A stretch of DNA of 64,000 nt from Semisulcospira habei (GCA_036245525.1 BTPG01000002.1:169015528-169079527); one strand, 5' to 3'. Positions 30,328 to 42,254 are shown, numbered from the stretch's first letter. Notes: generated by a model from the letters alone, not told the origin. A program made the numbers and translations.

Positions 30328-30549
30328 CATCTCCCCTTACCTCTGCTGTCCAGCTATGATGATATTTGTGTTGCTTTTTTCCATTTCTGCTCTTTTGCTC
30401 TAAAGAAAAAAAAAAAGAAATAGGGGTCAGATACGTTGTTTGATAACATAATATGTATGAAGTGAATTGATAAGATAAAGGATAAATTGTTGGCATTTTA
30501 TAAAACAGAAATATGAAGTGTAATGATTAATGCAGAGTGTTTTTCTCAG

Positions 30550-30656
30550 ACAACAGAAATGGCTTGTCTTGTAACACGAGCAAAACGGCAGAAGCCTCCC
30601 TCGTCAGTTCAATATACAGTTTTAGGTCGAACGCCATGGGGAGGGAGAGGGTTGTG
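30550..30656 (+). CDS. Orphan exon candidate with in-frame ATG
   Basis: The acceptor agtgtttttctcag and the donor gtaagt bracket 107 nt that are open in the frame of an ATG at 30559-30561. The sequence begins MACLVTRAKRQKPPSS and continues to RTPWGGRG. GC content is higher than in the flanks. I do not recognise the product. It could be the first coding exon of the next + strand gene, an unrelated transcript's exon, or chance; later exons are not identified. Confidence 0.35.
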
Positions 30657-30659
30657 GTA

Positions 30660-31330
30660 AGTGAGGTGGGTGAGGATCACGCTCTCTGTCTGTCATCAGC
30701 GCCAGCGCTGCCCCGTGTTTGTTTTGTTTAGCCATTACTCGCTACAATTCCCCTTCCAGTTCAGTCCTGCTCCCTTGTCCTCGCTTTATATTGGCTGGTA
30801 ACAGTGTCTAATAGCTAAGTCAGACCAGTACAACTGCAGTTGACATAGATCACTTTGAACTCACATATATTGAATCGGCTCATGGGAATCTGTGCATTTT
30901 GCAGATTCATTTTACATCCTTATTAGATCCCTCGGATGAGTAAGCCACTGCGGACTTGTTTGCGTATCCAGAGCCTTCCATCCACAAGAAGCATAGATTT
31001 TCATGAGCCCATGCATGTTGTAAAGGCTGCTGTGAATCAAAGTGCTCTTTTTGACCTTTTACATAGATCGGCCTCGTTTGCATCCTAAAGTTGAGGGTGT
31101 TATTATTGGTTAAAGCGCAGAGTGGACTAGAAGATGTAGAGTTGCACATTCTATAATTATGAAACTGATATGAACAGTGTGGACATATAAAAGCGTATTG
31201 CTGATACGTATGAAGCGTACATATTTAGTCCACGATATCTGAAAATGTCTCGAAATATTGTTTCGAAATTAAGTTTTAAAACTTGGTGTCACATTGTGTT
31301 CTGTCATGGAATATATCGGTTCCGTTAGCC
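30660..31330. other. Non-coding stretch with a decayed family B core
   Basis: AAGAAGCATAGATTTTCATGAGCCC near 30988 is half of a family B core. Otherwise no gene or clear repeat. Confidence 0.4.
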
Positions 31331-32645
31331 TGGTTTTTAAAAAAATATAATAATAATAATCTAAATCAGTAATATATAACTCTTCTATTATAGCGCAATA
31401 TCCCCACACAGAAGGCTCAGAGCGCTTTACATCTAGATAATCTAACTGACTGAAATTAACTAACTAAAGTACAGACAACGTACAAAAACACAACCATTCA
31501 TAGGTCCAAATGCACACTAATAAACATAACATTTCAAGAGCCTGATCAGATATGTACACGTTGATGGGGAAAAAGTAGGGTTTATCAATCAATCCCTTTC
31601 AAAGGCCTAGTTGGAAAAAAAAAATGTTTTTAATCTAGCCCTGAAAATGGCCAAAGATGGTGCATGGGGAAGACCATTCCACACTTTGGGAGCGTGGAAA
31701 GAAAAGGACCGCTGCCCAAAGGTTTTTAAGGACACTCGGGGGTGGGGGGGTAGTCAATATTCTGTCGTCAGTGCTGGAGCGCAATACTCTGCCTGGTGTA
31801 TAGACAGGAAGACAGGTATGCCGGGAATGTTTTATCAAAGGCCTGAAAAACAAGGGAAGCAATTTTGTATTCAATTCTGAACTTCACAGGAAGCCAGTGT
31901 AACTGCCGCTTTAAGCAAGAGAGTGATGTCACGCTTTGATTTTTTTTCAGTAAAAGTCTTGCTGCTTGGTTTTAAATCTTCTTGAGCCTGTAGAGCAGAT
32001 CGTTCGATATACCTGACATTACAGAGTTACAGTAGTCGAGCCTTGACAAAATCTGTGAACAAGCGATTTGCTTACAGGCATCGTCAATACGGTGCTGTCT
32101 AACAGAGCTAAGCCTCCTGAGCTCAAGATAGCAGCAGCGGGACAGGCGAGACACATGATCGTTCATGGACAGCGCATTATCAATGTAAACACCTAGGTTT
32201 TTCACACCATTTTTTGAGAGGGATGTCCATGTCCACAAACGACCAAGGACTCATGGGAGACACTCCCCCTGGAGCGAGTGCCTACCACAATGGCATCTGT
32301 TTTTCCTTCATTGAGCTTTAGCTTGTTGTCTGTCATCCAGTCGTTAACAGCTTCTATACAGTGTTCCATGTCATGCAGAAGAGACGGGGATGTTTGAGAG
32401 GAGCATCTTTCTCAGTTCACCTGTGTGTCATCGGCATATTTGTGATGTTCACATCCTTTACTGGCGATCACCTCAGACACTGTGACAGGCTGGGTGTACA
32501 AGGAAACAAGACCGGTCCAAGAACTGAGCCCTGGGGCACGACATATCTCAGGAGGAGGGGAGCGGAAGTAGAATTTTGTATTATGACACCTTGGAACCTG
32601 TCAGACACTGAAATGTGAGGAGAACCAGTCAAGGACCCGCTATAT
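31330..32645 (-). mobile_element. CR1/L2-like LINE fragment (RT C-terminal part and 3' end), decayed
   Basis: Read on the minus strand: a decayed PQGSVLGP-like motif near 32545, YADDTQV near 32440, WMTDNKLKLNEGKTDAIVVG near 32335-32280, KNLGVYIDNALSM near 32195, ILSRLDYCNSVMSG near 32040, and a C-terminal VWNGLPHAP...FRARLKTFFF block near 31690-31620. The 3' end runs into an ATT/ATA-rich tail near 31340. The same order occurs in the intact LINE at 56005-59007. Stops and frameshifts are present. Confidence 0.8.
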
Positions 32646-32649
32646 TATT

Positions 32650-34240
32650 AGTTCAGATGTCTCGGCTATTATGCATCACTACCTCCTTTTCGTTATCTCA
32701 GTTATGACGATAGAGGAAGACTGAGCTGGCTCTCAGGGGTGGACAATGCCGGCGCTGGAAAACCCGTTGACCGCTGGCTGGTGCTAAAGAGGGAAAAGGA
32801 AGGATCCTGAAATACGATGCCGTCATCAGACGTTGGTCATGCCAAAAATTAGTTTAGATAGCTTGACCCTCACCCACAACCTTACCCTAACCCTCTCCCT
32901 CCCTTGGCGTTGGAGCTACGATTGTGTACAGTGTGTGAAATATCCGACACCAGATACTAAACAACATGATATGTTGCATGTTATTGCCAACGTAGTGACT
33001 CAGTCGTGACGTTAAATCGAATCACCATATCAATATTATGTTTTAAAATACAAATTGTAGAGAACAACGGGCTGTTCTGCAGAACATGACGTGAAAATAC
33101 GCTGTTGTGAACGGAACAACTTGGTAAAAAAAAACAAACAAACAAAAAACAACAAAAAAAAACATGAAATACGCTAGAAAAACTATATAACTGATTTCGT
33201 ATCATGGAATTTGTGTCGAACAACAAAACATTTTTCTAAAAAGATCTTGGTTGAAATAAGAAATCACCGAGAAAACGTTTTGACTGGCAAATTAAACAAG
33301 ATGGGATGAACCATAACCCACAAAGTCCCTTCTGCATAAGAGCTGTCCTCGCTGTCAATGGTCTCAACCTTTTGTCTTTGACCTGATTCTGATGTTGAAT
33401 TATCTCCTATTGAAAAAGTCCTTCAGATATGCCAATGCGTCGGTGAGTTCTGTAAGGGGTGCAGGACATGCGCGTCATTGATTTGTCAAACGTCATTTGT
33501 CATGACGTAAGTTTTAGTTTTTTACTTATAATTTTATATTTTACGTGATCTGAGCTTCATAAGCTTGAGAAAACTAGAACTTCACGGTACAATTTCAGTC
33601 TTGCTATAATTTGTGTGAAAGCAGGTTGACTTTACCTACAAACATGATATACTAAGTACGCGGGTCACCTGCATGCTCTTCTGAAAGCCTGGGGGACTTG
33701 GGTGGGGTTAGGTATTTTTTTGTTCCCAGGGTCACCCTGGTCAGCCCCACAGGGTGGGTTTTTCTCTCTATTCTGGGGCATGTGTTTCTGTCTACCCTTT
33801 GTCCACTCACCTGTATTTGCCTTTTTAAAACTCTCCCTACTGTCTGCACTGCCTGTAGCTCTTGATATTGGATGTGTGTTGCTAAATGGTCTTAGCTTTA
33901 TTTAGGCCCCATGTGTTAGGTTTATTTAATGTATTTGACCGGCTGACGACATACATTCAATGTTCTGTTTATTTTTTTTTTTTTTTTTCACAAGCAGTGC
34001 AGGCACGTCCTGAGAAAGCCTTGTTGCTGTCGGGACGTTAAGCAATGTACAATCAATCTTCTGAAAGCGCGTCAATGTGTGTGTTAGTGCGTGCACGCGC
34101 GCGCTCCAAACATCTCCAAGAGAGAATGACATCATAATTATTTAGAGTATTATGTCAGTGTCTGCATGGTGACGGAGTTGCCTCTTTTACATCACCGCCT
34201 CTGTCTGACTTTTTGTAGAAGTCAATGTTTTTTACTGTTT
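32650..34240. other. Non-coding stretch, mostly unique
   Basis: A-rich AAC stretch at 33125-33165. At 34006-34058 a segment (CAGGCACGTCCTGAGAAAGCC...) is the reverse complement of 47741-47793. No gene seen. Confidence 0.4.
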
Positions 34241-34244
34241 TAAT

Positions 34245-34812
34245 TTTTTTCTGAAAAGAATTAATTTTTACTGAAGAAGTTGAAAGGATACAAAGCTGGC
34301 TAACGAACTCATGAAATATCCTTTTCCAAACTAGCTATATGCAAAAGGTCAAGTAGATATGACAAAACTTATGGACTCTAATCTGGGTCAACCGACTTCC
34401 TATAAACGGTAGTTTATGTCTTCAATGAGACATTCAATTACAATATGCTCGGAGGCTGTCTTAGCCACCCACTTAAGAAAATATTTCGCCAAGTTTCAAG
34501 CTTGTGTGTTCAGAAATATTGGAGATTCTCTTGTTTATATACACACACACACACATACGCACATGCATACACATACGCACATGCATACATGCGCTCACAT
34601 ACACACACATACGCACATACATACATAAATACGCACATACGGCGCTTCGCGCCAAATGTACGTTCAGCAGCGAGGTTAACGTAACTTGACGTAATTTTTA
34701 TCTTGTCTCTTCAGTTGTTAGAGGTTTAGCCTTTGACATCATGGACTTGTTATTAAATTCGCCCCACCTCGACCCGTCCTAAAAAGTCCCTTCTATAAAT
34801 AGTCCAAAAGGT
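34245..34812 (+). mobile_element. Unclassified repeat K, copy 1 (inverted partner at 41066)
   Basis: The reverse complement of this ~550-bp sequence is at 41066-41590. Shared landmarks: CTTCAATGAGACATTCAATT, GGCGCTTCGCGCCAAATG, and the end GTCCCTTCTATAAATAG. A variable (CA)/(CATACG) microsatellite sits at the same internal place. No coding capacity. Confidence 0.8.
34543..34640. repeat. (CA)n / (ACATACGC)n microsatellite
   Basis: CA repeats passing into ACATACGCACATGCATAC-type units, inside repeat K. Confidence 0.9.
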
Positions 34813-34831
34813 ATCCCGGTCTATGATCTAC

Positions 34832-35088
34832 CGTGCAACCCCAAGCCATGTTCCCCTAAAATCCTTGGGCACACACCAGAAATTAAAAAAAAAAATAGCC
34901 GATGACGCAAGGGAACCCCCATTCACGCTCTTCGCGGATGATAAAATGAGGTTGAGAAACATCTTCCTCTAAATTAATCACTGAGAATTCATTCCAGAAG
35001 CCCAAGCGTCCTCTGCACAAAAAAAAAAAAAAAAAAAAAAAAAACAGAATGAAGAAATATTGAATCTTTGGCTCACAGTAAAGTATTT
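34832..35088 (+). mobile_element. Unclassified repeat L, left arm (inverted partner at 36404)
   Basis: AACCCCAAGCCATGTTCCCC...CTTTGGCTCACAG...TTTATGCACCCA occurs in reverse complement at 36404-36655. It contains a 24-A run at 35021-35044. Confidence 0.75.
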
Positions 35089-35471
35089 ATGCACCCAACT
35101 TACTTCACCCCTACACTCCTTCCCGCTCCCTCCGCTCCGCCTCCGACCCTCTCGGCCTTCTCATCCCCCGCACCTAACTCGGCAAGTCGGCCCCCGCTCC
35201 TTCTCAGTATACGGTCCATCCACCTGGAACACTCTCCCACTCTCTCTCCGTCAGAAACACTCTCTCTCCTCCTTCCAGTCCGCCCTCAAAACTCCTCTTT
35301 CAACAGTTCTAGCACTATATCGCCACACTCCCCACCCCAAGCTGACCGTCGTAATGCATTTTCACTATTTGTGGTAGGTGAGTCATTGTCTAAAGCGTGT
35401 GCGAGTTGTGAGTGCGCGCTTAGAGTTATAATTATTATAAGATAAGCGCATTATAAATACCGTAATTATTA
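35085..35471 (+). mobile_element. 5'-truncated 3' end of the CR1/L2-like LINE
   Basis: Closely similar to 58790-59180: CCCCTACACTCCTTCCCGC, the WNTLPLSLRQKHSLSSFQSA coding block, then GCGCGCTTAGAGTTATAATT and the AATTATTATT tail. A dead-on-arrival LINE copy. Confidence 0.9.
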
Positions 35472-35685
35472 TTGCCCACTAAACGACCATTTCTGCGAAA
35501 TCGCAAAAAAAGACAAAAATATTTAAACAGAGGAGTATGACGTAAGCAATTTATGATCATTTTGCGTACTGGTAAAATGGGGGTAGGGCAGCAGATTCAG
35601 CCACTGTGGCCCCTAAACGCATCACAGCATCATAAAATCAGGTTGGGAGTAACTGTGGTATTCTATCCTAACCAATAAAACCTAT

Positions 35686-35965
35686 TGGTCCTCGCTTGCT
35701 GTGGACCGTGACACCTGGCGCTCCACCATTTACAAGGCAGCTGTCTCCTTTGAGGACTCTCGCAGAGCTAGCCTTAAGGACAAGCGGCTCAGGAGAAAAA
35801 ACAGAGATGCCGCAACTCAGAACCCTGGCCATACCTTCCCCTGCAGCCACTGCGGTCGAACCTGCCTGTCCCGGATTGGCCTCCGCAGCCACGAACAAGC
35901 CTGCAGACGTGGGCAACTTCTATAAAATCTTCGTTCGCGAAGTCAAGCCAAGAGAATAAAACCTA
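35686..35965 (+). mobile_element. 5'-truncated 3' end of the zinc-knuckle LINE
   Basis: Nearly identical to 54200-54475: VDRDTWRSTIYKAAVSFEDS, CSHCGRTCLSRIGLRSHEQA, then AAAATCTTCGTTCGCGAAGT. Only the last ~90 codons and a short tail are kept. Confidence 0.9.
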
Positions 35966-36403
35966 TTTTAAAAAAAGACATCAGTTGTATACAAAATTTC
36001 TGAGGACAGCGGAAACAACGTATGTTTCCCAATTTGGCAATTTTAAATGGAAAAAAAAAAACTATCATTCACCAGGAATGTACCGTAAAGGATGCCGACT
36101 TTCCTTATTTTCTTGCACTTTATGCACACATTATTGAAACTTAATAGGTAAAGAGAGGTCAAAATGAAATGGAATAACTGTAGTAATTTTTTTCAAATTT
36201 AAATTTGTGTATTTTTACAACTTCGGGGTAGGGATACAAAATCAACCACTGTGCCACTCGCAGTGATCACACCATCACCTAGTCATATTTACAATAATTG
36301 TGACATCCTGTTTTAATGATGTAAACCTAAAAATGGACTGCCAGTGACGCATAATTTTTTTTTTTGTTGCGATTTCACGGAAATGGCCCTTTACTGGGTG
36401 CAC
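35966..36403. other. AT-rich non-coding stretch between the L arms
   Basis: GGGGTAGGGATACAAAATCA near 36225 resembles 35582-35600, so part is duplicated around the LINE fragment. No gene seen. Confidence 0.4.
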
Positions 36404-36655
36404 AAATACCTTCACTGTGAGCCAGAGATTCAATATTTTTTCATCCTTTTTTGTGCAGAGGACGCAGAAGGCGTGCCTTAACATAATATTGCCTGATTTG
36501 GGCTTCCGGAATAAATTTGATTTATTTAGAGAAAAATGTTTCTCAACCTCATTTTAACATCCGCGAAGAGCGTGAGTTGCGCCATCGGCTGTATCTCTGG
36601 TGTATTCCTAAGGATTTTAGGGGAACATGGCTTAAACATATCGGAACATACTAAG
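36404..36655 (-). mobile_element. Unclassified repeat L, right arm
   Basis: Reverse complement of 34832-35088, with GGGTGCACAAATACCTTC, TTTTTTGTGCAGAGGACGC and AGGGGAACATGGCTT. The A-run of the other arm is only a short T-run here. Confidence 0.75.
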
Positions 36656-36739
36656 GTACACTTTGAAACCCATCTTATTGAGCAGTACTGGTGGGGGGTA
36701 GGGGGGTGGGGATGGTGCACTTGAGCCAGGACTGCCTTA

Positions 36740-37505
36740 CGGAGTAAAATAAAAGGGACTTAAAAAATCAAAGCCTCGGGGCTGAACGGCTTCCCCGTCG
36801 GATAATGCTGACATCTTCGCGGAGTTCGTTGACGACGGCCGCAAATTTGGAGGCCATCAGACTTGTGAAGCGATATCAAATATCGGAATACGACACACAA
36901 TATCACCAAAAAAAAAAAAAAAATTCGCAGCTGATTTTTTTTAATTGTATCTCCAGCAACTGCAGAAATGAAATGTGCACCGCATACGTTTCAGAATTAT
37001 ATACTGACGTCCACACAGTTTTATGTATTGGGCAACTGTGCACCAAATCGTCCTCATGTAATCTTACGCTTTCTGGAAATATCCCCCTTAGCGGTAGGAT
37101 GAACACAGGGTTGATCTCTGCAAAAAGCTGTATGATCTTCAACAGCCTTTTGCACATGAGAATTTATGCCTCTTGTAGACCGAGGGTCCTGGATATGTGA
37201 ATACGACCGCAAGAATTCACTCGTTTAGGGGAGCTAATGTGGATGTAAATAGGGCCGCAAAACGCACAGATTCTCGTGAGCTGACACAGCCTGTGAGTAA
37301 GGTGCATGGGGATCTATGTCGAGTGTAGTTGAAATAATGATCTGACAAGGGAACATTGTTGCTAGTGACGTGAACATAAACACGAGCGCTACATCGGCTT
37401 GATGAGGTTTCGACCTCGCCCCGGGGTCAGGGTGTATTGAGGTTTCCCTGAAATTTCTGGGACTCCGGCGGCGTTGGACCTACGACTGTATACTTGTCTC
37501 TACTG
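36740..37505. other. Non-coding stretch with decayed hairpin pieces
   Basis: Half family B cores near 37155 (GAATTTATGCCTCTTG) and 37270-37325. No gene seen. Confidence 0.35.
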
Positions 37506-37509
37506 GACG

Positions 37510-37725
37510 GGTAACCCCTTCACGGCCAGTAGTCACAGATCATGTTCATAAAATCCTTGTTAATTAAACGCCAGGGAGCCACAGACGTCCAAGGGACATG
37601 GATACAAAGTGATGCGAGCAAGAGGCAGAGATCTTTATGAGCCCCTGCAACTACGGGAGCTCATGAAAATCTGTGTCTCTTGCAGTTGGATTGTGTTCAC
37701 TTTTTCTTGGCAGTGACGGGGTTAA
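37510..37725. mobile_element. Hairpin element family B, copy B11
   Basis: GTAACCCCTTCACGGCC at the left and GGCAGTGACGGGGTTAA at the right. Core AGATCTTTATGAGCCCCTG / GGGAGCTCATGAAAATCT. The left TTAA has become GTAA. Confidence 0.85.
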
Positions 37726-37934
37726 TGGCGGTATGATGACTGTTATAATGAAGTAGCTGCTTGACTCTTTTCAACTGGGCTGATGTGCATTAACCTTCCT
37801 GGGCTATAACTGCATTGTGTTCTTCACAGAGCAATTTGTTTTTTTGCATGGGCAGTTCAGCTTTTGATGATTACTTTTATGTTACTCGACCAGGTTCTTT
37901 CTTCAGTAAGAGCTTCTTTCTGTTCTAAATTTGG

Positions 37935-38132
37935 TTAACACATTCTGCCCCAGGACCAAAATCCCCAAATTTTGAAGTTGCCCTTTGAGGGACTGTATTA
38001 CAATTTTAGAGACAGAGCTAGCGTGATAGTTCAAGGGTGGTGCCAGAATAGCTTGGCGCCTGTGGGCGCCAAGCTATTTTGGCATCACCCTTGAACTATC
38101 ATGCTCGATCCTTGTCTTGCTGAATAAGTTAA
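37935..38132 (-). mobile_element. Hairpin element family A, copy A10
   Basis: TTAACACATTCTGCCCCAGG at the left and TGCTGAATAAGTTAA at the right. Core GGTGCCAGAATAGCTTGGCG / complement (AGAATAG/CTATT subfamily). Confidence 0.85.
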
Positions 38133-38349
38133 ATGCTTGTGAGAACATGGTCGTTCATGCACCATAACAGTTACAGTTTCATATCTAGCTGTGAGTTTTA
38201 CAGTAGTTCATGGGCAAAAGCTTTAAATTGTCTGGCCTCGGTGTTCACGCCTACAGCGATTGCAGCCCATCTACGAAGGGAAAAGATCTAAATGAGCTTT
38301 AAACAGGCTGAGGGAGTTCAGAGGAACTGTTTCTGTTACTGGCCCTAGT

Positions 38350-38553
38350 TTAACTCGTTCACACCATAGAACAAAGTTTGTAACTTTTGGAGACGCCTGT
38401 CAACATTGTTTAACCAGCTGTGGGAGATTATTCAACCATGATAGCTCAAGGGTAGTGCTAGATTGGCACCTTGGCAGGCGACAATCTAGCTCTAGCCTTG
38501 AACAGTCATGGCTAACAGCTGTCTTGCTGTGTTGTTGTAAGTATGAATGTGTT
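38350..38553. mobile_element. Hairpin element family A, copy A11 (decayed)
   Basis: TTAACTCGTTCACACC at the left. Core CAACCATGATAGCTCAAGGG / CCTTGAACAGTCATGGCT with a shortened centre. The right edge near GAATGTGTTAC is less certain. Confidence 0.7.
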
Positions 38554-39100
38554 ACACTCAAGTGTCGCTGTGTTTGCGAACGTTGTGGTCAGGTGAAACT
38601 GCATTAAGTCTACTAAGGGCGTGGGAGACTGCAACGTTTTCCCCAATTTCATAACACAGCACACCAACACCAGTATGTAGTAATTTCTGTGAGTTATTGA
38701 GTGTTTTTGTGTTGCGTTTGGCCATGAAAAATGTTTATGTACATATTTGTAGCATATTGAATTTTATTTTTTTTTTTTATTTTTTTTTTTTTACAGCTGC
38801 CGTATTTATGGAGAACAAGCGCAGAAAAAAAATTCTTTGACATTTGTTTTTTTGCTTTGCATTTGTATGACGAAAAAACCCAATAAAACCAGGTTGATGG
38901 ACTGTATTCGAATCTTAAAAATAAAGTACTGAAAGTAAAAGTAGGTGTACATGTAACAAGCGGTTGGGGGAAAATGCATGTCATTGTGCTTCTACTTGTT
39001 TTGGGTGATCAGATTTCCTTGCTTAGTACCAGCAAGGTAGCAAAGTCTGTCAAGTTTTGATCACAGTGTATGGGTATGCTCTGTTCCCATGAAGCTTTTT

Positions 39101-39183
39101 TTAACCCTTTGGGTGTCGGTAACAGTTTTTGCCATTCCTACATGAATCGTGACAAAAAACGCGACCGACACCTAGAGGGTTAA
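39101..39183. mobile_element. Hairpin element family C, copy C8
   Basis: TTAACCCTTTGGGTGTCGGT and ACCGACACCTAGAGGGTTAA. Its right TTAA (39180-39183) is the left TTAA of A12. Confidence 0.87.
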
Positions 39184-39393
39184 CCCATTCAGCCCGACGG
39201 CCGTATTTCCCAAATTTTGGAGGCGTCATCTAATGACTATGCACCAGTTACAGGAGATGGATCGACCATGATAATTCAAGGGCAGAGCCAGATTAGCTTG
39301 GCGCCGACACGCGCCAAGCTAATCTGGCACTACCCTTGAATAATCATGGTCGACGCATCTCCTGCTGTAGTGCGTCAGGGTTGAATGGGTTAA
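39180..39393 (-). mobile_element. Hairpin element family A, copy A12 (best preserved)
   Basis: TTAACCCATTCAGCCCGACG to CAGGGTTGAATGGGTTAA. Both arms carry GGAGATGGATCGACCATGAT / complement and CCAGATTAGCTTGGCGCC / complement around GACAC. The long outer arm (ATTTCCCAAATTTTGGAGGC) is on the left. Confidence 0.92.
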
Positions 39394-39832
39394 CATAAAT
39401 GCAGCCCTCTTTTCACAGATGTGACCAAATGGTGATGGATTATTTGATCACAATACGATATTGTCTGTGCTAAAATGAGCCTGTGTAACTTTCAATTTGG
39501 AAAGGAGGAGGCAAGAGCCAGCATGAACTCCCAAGTAGCAGCTGTGCATCTGGGTTGCAGAACTGTAGTAGGTATTGGTGAATACATGTATTGGCATCGA
39601 GATATACACCATACCTGTAGACTATAAATGTTTACTAGCTATGTCTGCTGCGTGCGTGTGATGTGCTATGAGTGACATGCATGTATGTAAATTGTATGTA
39701 AGTGTACAAAGTTTTGGGAAACTTCTTCAAATTCTGTGCACGCCTATGTAATATAAAAGAAACCACTGTAAATTTCTGCTTTCCCTGGAGGAGTTGGAAA
39801 AAGAAATAGTTCTTTCACTCCAGGCGCCAATA

Positions 39833-39955
39833 GTGAGAGATGGATTGAAGGTCTAAGATAGCGAAAGGGTAGTGCCTTTTAGCTTGGCACCTGTCAAGGC
39901 GCCAAGCTAAAGAGGCACTACCCTCTACCGTTTATTATCAATGTTCATTTACTGT
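39833..39955. mobile_element. Hairpin element family A, core-only variant
   Basis: AAAGGGTAGTGCCTTTTAGC and GCTAAAGAGGCACTACCCT pair around CACCTGTCAAGGCG. The core word differs from other copies, but both arms changed together. Confidence 0.75.
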
Positions 39956-40580
39956 GACTCATATTTAGTGCTTTGCTGATGATTATGAAACGTGAACTAT
40001 CTGGCTCTTAGAGTGAACGGTTACGATTGCACCCGTGTCGGAATTTGTGGGTAGGGACATAATATACTATAGTAAGGTGAGGTGGGATAGGGTCTAGAAT
40101 TTAATTTAGTAGTATAGATGAAAACAGAGAGATGGAAACAGACGTTATATTGCCCGTGAGTGGGAACTTTGGTTCTCTGTCACAGCTAAGCATGGTGTCT
40201 GAATTTCGATACTAATGGGCCGGACTGGTCTGTTAGTGTTTCTGACAGAATTATTACAGAGAGAATACGTCTGTCTACAGATACATGTAAGGGTTGTTGC
40301 AATAAAATCTTCGAACTTGTTCAGTGTGTCTTTTTGCGTGGACAGTTCTGGGCCTCTGTGTGCGTGCGTGTGTGTGTGTGTATGTGTGTGTGTGTGTGTG
40401 TGTGTGTATGTGAAGGGGGTGGGCGGTGAACAAGACTGTATACTCGTTTCTTGTCTTGGATTTATTTTTTAAAGATGACAGTGAACTAAACACTACAGTC
40501 TTGTTGAAAAAAAAATACAAAGCAAAATCTTGAAACCTGACAACTGTGCTTATTAATAGTATGACCACTTTTCAGGGTGG
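39956..40580. other. Non-coding stretch with (TG)n
   Basis: (TG)n with interruptions at 40359-40411. No gene seen. Confidence 0.5.
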
Positions 40581-40581
40581 T

Positions 40582-41031
40582 CCTTAACTTTCCGTGAATA
40601 GAGCTACAAAAACACTTGTTTATACATTTGTTCTCTCCCGCCTTGTTTATGTAACTCGCTCTTGTTTCCAGAGAGTTCAGAATTTAGCCGGACGTCTGGT
40701 CGTGAATGCGAAAAGGTCATACCATGTCTCCCCCATCCATGCGCACCATTGGTTACCCGTCACTGACAGAGTGAGATATAAAGTCCTGTCTATTTCTCGT
40801 GTTTCTCTTTTTGACACTGGACCCACTACCCTCTTCACTGTTTCACTCTTTCCAAGAACCTGCGCAGATAATACAATTCTGCGCATCCCAACGGGGAAGA
40901 CAACAGGATTTGGGCAAAGATCATTTTCATTTCAAGGTCCGACACTCAGGAACGAGCTTCTTAAATTCTTGAGATACCACTGCAGTGTCTGTTTCAAACG
41001 CAGCAGTAAAACTCACATTTTCCAGTTCTGA
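40582..41031 (+). mobile_element. LINE C-terminal fragment (CR1/L2-like)
   Basis: An open frame at 40594-41031 reads YTFVLSRLVY, FQRVQNLAGRLVVNAKR, HHWLPVTDRVRYKVLSISR and FGQRSFSFQGPTLRNELLKF. This is the tail region of CR1/L2-type reverse transcriptases, diverged from the 56-59 kb LINE, so it is a different family member. 5' truncated. Confidence 0.8.
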
Positions 41032-41065
41032 TATGATGATTGTCAATGTATTTGACCCTTTTGTT

Positions 41066-41590
41066 AAAAAAAAAGTCCCTTTTATTTATAGAAGGGACGT
41101 TTTAGGACGAGTCTCGGTGGGGCGAATTTAATAGCATGTCCATGATGTCAAAGACGGGCAGGCTAAACCTCTAACAATTGAAATAATAAGATAAAAATTA
41201 CGTTATGTCTAGTTACGCTAACCTCGCTGCTGAACGTACATTTGGCGCGAAGCGCCGTATGTCAGTATGTATGTGCGTATGTACGTAAACAAGAGAATCT
41301 CCGATATTTCTGTACACACAAGCTTGAATATTGGCGAAATCATTTCTTAAGTGGGTGGCTAAGAGATCCTCCGAGCATATTGTAATTGAATGTCTCATTG
41401 AAGACAAACAACCGTTTCAAATAGGAAGTCGCCGGTAGACCCAGATTAGAATCCGTAATTTTTGTCGTATTTACTTGAACTTTTGCATATAGCTAGTTTG
41501 GAGAAAAGACATTGGATGAGTTCGTTAGCCAGCTTTGTGTCCTTTCAACTTCTTTAGTAGAAATTAATTCTTTTTGGAAAAGAATTAAAA
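41066..41590 (-). mobile_element. Unclassified repeat K, copy 2 (inverted)
   Basis: Reverse complement of 34245-34812. The microsatellite is contracted to ACATACTGACATACGGCG-type units. Starts GTCCCTTTTATTTATAGAAG. Confidence 0.8.
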
Positions 41591-42254
41591 CACTAATAGT
41601 CTAGTAGATTACGCGATTTCTGCAGAGGTAAGTAGTTCGTCAAAAGGGTAACAATGGTTTGCAGGTATGAAACAAAAGTACTAATGTCATATAGTTTATG
41701 CATAACAACAATATTTGTCCTTAGGATGGAGACATTTTTGTAGAAGTGTTTTTCGAGCGCCGTTTGCTCGCTGAGGGGGAACCAGTCCGCGTATGTACGC
41801 GGCCCGGATAAGACGCAAGACAAGTTTTTTGCATATCATTAAAAATTTCAATCATACAAGTTACAAGTTTATTCCAGTGATCAAATTAAATCATCAGCAA
41901 ATAAACATATATACACCATAAAATAATTTAAAAGGTAATATTTTTAATGTCGTAAGCATGCTTGCGTCGCTAGTTTCAAAATGGCGGTCAGCGAGATGCC
42001 TTCGAACGAAGTCAATCAGCGGCGCACGGTTGATGCAGGTTTACTTTGCTCTTGATTAGGTTTTAACTTTGAAGCACGTCTTATCAACGTCATAATATAC
42101 GTTATTTTTCCTGGTCTTGAAAGCAGCCATTCACATAGAACTCAGGCTTTTGTAGGAGGAAAGCATATTGAAAGTAGACTCTTTTCGTACATGTTTTGCA
42201 TTGTGTCTGCCGACCACCTCAGGGCCGGATCACTTACCTCCGCGGAAGGGGGGG
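41591..42254. other. AT-rich non-coding stretch
   Basis: No gene or repeat family recognised. Confidence 0.4.
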
